Origin: JBLNBU01 sp050260215 | GTDB lineage: Bacteria; Pseudomonadota; Alphaproteobacteria; Rhodospirillales; Magnetospirillaceae | Reading direction: 5' to 3' | Assembly: GCA_050260215.1 (NCBI GenBank) | Contig: JBLNBU010000118.1 | Coordinates: forward strand, 1-16,347 | Length of the DNA stretch: 16,347 bases | Shown: in pieces, positions 14,486 through 16,347 of the stretch | Numbering within the stretch: the first letter of the stretch is position 1 | How the letters are laid out: each line of letters opens with the position of its first letter | The notes under the pieces: generated by a model | What the model was told of the DNA's origin: nothing | The model's input: only the letters and a program-made list of their open reading frames with translations | Databases searched by the model: none | Program-made: the position numbers and the translations under genes

Positions 14486-14818
14486 TCAGACGCAGCCGGT
14501 CGGCTTGGGCAGGCCGGCGATCTTGCAGGCCTGCTTGGCCGGGCCGTACGGGAACAGCTCGTACAGGTACTTGTTGTTGCCCTTGTCGGCGCCCATCTTC
14601 TTAGCGATCGCCTTGGTCAGCACGCGCACGGCCGGAGCAATCTGGTACTCGGCATAGTATTCGCGCAGGAAGTTGACCACTTCCCAATGCTCAGGCGTCA
14701 TGTTGACGCCCTCGTCCTTGGCGATCAGGCCGGCGAGTTCCTCGTTCCACTCGTTGATGTTGACGAGGTAGCCCTCTTCGTCCGCCTCGATGGTCTTGCC
14801 GTTGACCGTGTAAGCCAT
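14486..14818 (-). CDS. dsrC: DsrC, sulfur-carrier protein
   Basis: The product is 110 residues. It ends in KQACKIAGLPKPTGCV with both cysteines of true DsrC: Cys109 (penultimate, CysA) and Cys98 (CysB), ten residues apart. This sets it apart from TusE, which has only the penultimate Cys. The N-terminal NGKTIEADEEGYLVNINEWNE and PEHWEVVNFLREYY are typical of the family. In the cytoplasm DsrC receives sulfur from DsrEFH, presents it to DsrAB for oxidation, and is regenerated by DsrMK. A very strong Shine-Dalgarno sequence (GGAGAGGA just upstream) agrees with high expression. It lies 38 nt after dsrH. Confidence 0.97.
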   Translation of the reverse strand: MAYTVNGKTIEADEEGYLVNINEWNEELAGLIAKDEGVNMTPEHWEVVNFLREYYAEYQIAPAVRVLTKAIAKKMGADKGNNKYLYELFPYGPAKQACKIAGLPKPTGCV

Positions 14819-14856
14819 GTCAGTCCTCTCCTCTCACTCGGATTCGCTTTTGTTTC

Positions 14857-15165
14857 TTAAAGCCAGGCGTTGACCGTCTTGTTGGCGGCTGCCAAGTCGA
14901 CGAACCCGCCGTAGTCCACCACCGAAATGCCGGGGATGACGTTGGCGGGGTTGCCGCCGCGGGCCTTGAGGTCGGCGTCCAGCACATAAACCTTGCAGGT
15001 CTTGGCGGCGTCGGCCATGCGCGCGGCGATGGAGGTGCCCTGAAGCGCGGCATAGACCGCGTCCTCGAACAGCAGGATGGCATCGCCCGGCAGGGCGTGC
15101 GTCAGGCAGCTGTCGAGGTTGTTGCGCTCGAAGGGCGACTTGTTGACGGTGTGCAGGGTGCTCAT
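14857..15165 (-). CDS. dsrH: DsrH, TusB-like subunit of the DsrEFH sulfur-transfer complex
   Basis: The product is 102 residues, matching DsrH/TusB. The Cys in NLDSCLTHALPGDAILLFEDAVYA (Cys20) is the conserved one of the family, and YVLDADLKARG and VVDYGGFVDLA are typical later segments. It forms part of the cytoplasmic DsrE2F2H2 hexamer that receives sulfur (from rhodanese/TusA-type donors in related organisms) and passes it to DsrC. It starts 19 nt after the dsrF stop. Confidence 0.95.
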   Translation of the reverse strand: MSTLHTVNKSPFERNNLDSCLTHALPGDAILLFEDAVYAALQGTSIAARMADAAKTCKVYVLDADLKARGGNPANVIPGISVVDYGGFVDLAAANKTVNAWL

Positions 15166-15184
15166 CGGTGCAATACCCTTCGGC

Positions 15185-15565
15185 TCACGCAGTGAGGACC
15201 ACGTCCATGTCCGCCATCAGCTTGGCCATGTCGGCGCGGCTGATGACTTCCACGGGAACGATGAGGTCGTCCTCGGTCAGGCCACGTTCCTCGAGGCCTT
15301 CCTTCTCGACGAAGAGCTTCTCGATGTCGTAGCCCTCGAGGGCGCGATAGGTGTTGGAGAAGTTCTTGATACCCGTCGCCGACGAGTCGAAGCCCTTCTT
15401 GATCTGATAGATGCCGTCATCCAGGAAGGCCACGTGCACGTCCTGGTCGAAGGCCGCCGAGATGAGGATCATCTCGAGCACTTCCAGCGCGTAGATCGTG
15501 CCGAAAGGTGCCTTGCGGTTGACGTACATGAACTTCTTGACGACGCCGCTTTCCATTTCGTCCAT
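15185..15565 (-). CDS. dsrF: DsrF, TusC-like subunit of the DsrEFH complex
   Basis: The product is 126 residues with the DsrF/TusC pattern: KKFMYVNRKAPFGTIYALEVLEMIL, DQDVHVAFLDDGIYQIKKG, and the C-terminal ADMAKLMADMDVVLTA. It contains no cysteine at all, so it cannot carry sulfur itself and acts as a structural partner of DsrE and DsrH. GGAGG (15571-15575) is placed 5 nt before the ATG and touches the dsrE stop codon. An in-frame ATG at codon 4 is a less likely start. Confidence 0.95.
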   Translation of the reverse strand: MDEMESGVVKKFMYVNRKAPFGTIYALEVLEMILISAAFDQDVHVAFLDDGIYQIKKGFDSSATGIKNFSNTYRALEGYDIEKLFVEKEGLEERGLTEDDLIVPVEVISRADMAKLMADMDVVLTA

Positions 15566-15575
15566 GGTCGCCTCC

Positions 15576-15935
15576 TTAGTCCCCGAAAACGACCACGCGG
15601 TCGGTCTGGATGCCGGCCTCGATCAGCTGGCCGAGGCCAGAGATGCGGAAGCCGGGAGCCAGGTTGCCCTCGACGATGCCGCGACGCAGGCCGGCTGCAA
15701 CGCAGACGACCATGTCGAGCTTGTGATCCTCGGCCAGCTTCTGCCAGTTCTTGGTCACATTGCGGTCGTCGGTCGGCGGCTCGCCAAGGCGGGTCGCGTT
15801 GTTGACGCCGTCGTAATAGAAGAACACGCGGAAGATCTCGTGGCCCTTCTCCAGCGCCGCCTTGGCAAACTGATAGGCGGAGTCGGAGGCCTGATGGTTG
15901 TACGGGCCTTCGTTGACCAGAATTCCGAACTTCAT
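15576..15935 (-). CDS. dsrE: DsrE, TusD-like sulfurtransferase subunit of DsrEFH
   Basis: The product is 119 residues from the ATG at 15935, chosen because it gives MKFGILVNEGPYNHQASDSAYQF, the normal DsrE start, with CGGAGA just upstream. The active cysteine is Cys78 in LDMVVCVAAGLRRG, the same position as the sulfur-binding Cys78 of Allochromatium DsrE. FRVFFYYDGV and the C-terminal GLGQLIEAGIQTDRVVVFGD are also typical. It lies 16 nt after the dsrB stop and 10 nt before dsrF. Confidence 0.96.
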   Translation of the reverse strand: MKFGILVNEGPYNHQASDSAYQFAKAALEKGHEIFRVFFYYDGVNNATRLGEPPTDDRNVTKNWQKLAEDHKLDMVVCVAAGLRRGIVEGNLAPGFRISGLGQLIEAGIQTDRVVVFGD

Positions 15936-15951
15936 CGGTTGTCTCCGGGCC

Positions 15952-16347
15952 CTAGAAGTGCAGCTGCGCCGAAGCGTTGAGGTTCGAGCGCCCGCCACGC
16001 CAGTTGTCGACGTGATACTTGGTGAAGGGCAGGCCCGTCATTTCGAAGAAGCGCGGCCAGCCGATGCGCTCGACCCACTCGCCCATGCGTTCCCACGGAC
16101 GGGCGTCCTTCTTGTAGGCGGCGAGGATGGTCTTGACCACCTCGGCCACTTCCGGCCAGCGCGGGGCGTTGTTGGGCAGGCCGGCGACCACCAGCTTGTG
16201 GAACATCGGCTTGTACGGGGTCTACGATTGCTGGCCGCCGATCCACACCGCTATATTGGATTTGCCCGGGTGGTTTATCTGATTGGGGGGGCTGGGCGGG
16301 AAGCAGGCGCCGCAGCAGACGCACTTCTTCTCGTCGACTTCCAGGGT
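15952..16347 (-). CDS. dsrB: DsrB C-terminal region, interrupted by an in-frame TAG
   Basis: This is the 3' end of the beta subunit of (reverse) dissimilatory sulfite reductase; the N-terminal two thirds lie beyond the window. Reading from the edge: EVDEKKCVCCGACFPP, part of the ferredoxin-like insert, then AVWIGG, and from 16212 to the stop at 15952 a clean DsrB tail (PMFHKLVVAGLPNN, APRWPEVAEVV, ERIGWPRFFEMTGLPFTKYH). Two defects lie close to the edge. An in-frame TAG at 16222-16224 interrupts the frame, and the fourth Cys of the CxxCxxCxxxC motif is Ser (AGC at 16291-16293). The intact part alone would begin at the ATG at 16206. Other residues between 16225 and 16300 also depart from the family, while sequence left of 16215 is perfect, so sequencing or assembly error is more likely than a true pseudogene. 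Confidence 0.85.

Noticed and set aside
15952..16347. Sulfate-reducer type dsr locus
   Set aside because: DsrEFH and DsrL together with the B-E-F-H-C-M-K-L-J-O-P order are typical of the oxidative pathway.

Overview
The window is GC-rich, densely packed DNA from a sulfur-oxidising proteobacterium. Most of it is a reverse dissimilatory sulfite reductase (rDsr) locus. Gene content and protein character suggest an alphaproteobacterium of the Magnetospirillum/Phaeospirillum (Rhodospirillales) type; this is inference from general resemblance, since no search was run. The dsr order on the minus strand (B-E-F-H-C-M-K-L-J-O-P) is the order known from Allochromatium-type sulfur oxidisers, and DsrEFH plus DsrL point to the oxidative rather than the sulfate-reducing pathway.

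Minus strand, right to left (16347 to 7684): the C-terminal part of dsrB, then dsrE, dsrF, dsrH, dsrC, a 176-bp spacer full of hairpins, dsrM, dsrK, dsrL, dsrJ, dsrO and dsrP, closed by a strong rho-independent terminator just after dsrP. DsrEFH pass sulfur to DsrC; DsrAB oxidises DsrC-bound sulfur to sulfite with DsrL as the electron-accepting partner; DsrMKJOP is the transmembrane complex thought to reoxidise or recycle DsrC. After the terminator comes one further minus-strand gene of unknown function (6434-7588).

Plus strand, left to right (976-6397): six tightly spaced, probably co-transcribed genes converge on the dsr operon. They encode a secreted DsrE-like protein, a secreted SoxW-like thioredoxin, a TrpD2/YbiB-like protein, DsrN (siroheme amidase of the CobB/CbiA family) and a two-gene ABC-2 exporter. 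DsrN links this set functionally to the sulfite reductase cofactor. At the far left, divergent to this set, lies a membrane-anchored spermidine-synthase-like protein that runs off the window.

Points most worth a second look: (i) dsrB carries an in-frame TAG and a Cys-to-Ser change in its Fe-S motif, close to the window edge, and sequence error is the likeliest cause; (ii) the stacked hairpins between dsrC and dsrM may set dsrC apart in expression from the membrane complex; (iii) dsrN sits in a separate convergent operon with two predicted periplasmic thiol proteins and a TrpD2 protein; (iv) the unrecognised gene behind dsrP. No tRNA, rRNA, CRISPR array, insertion sequence or prophage was seen.
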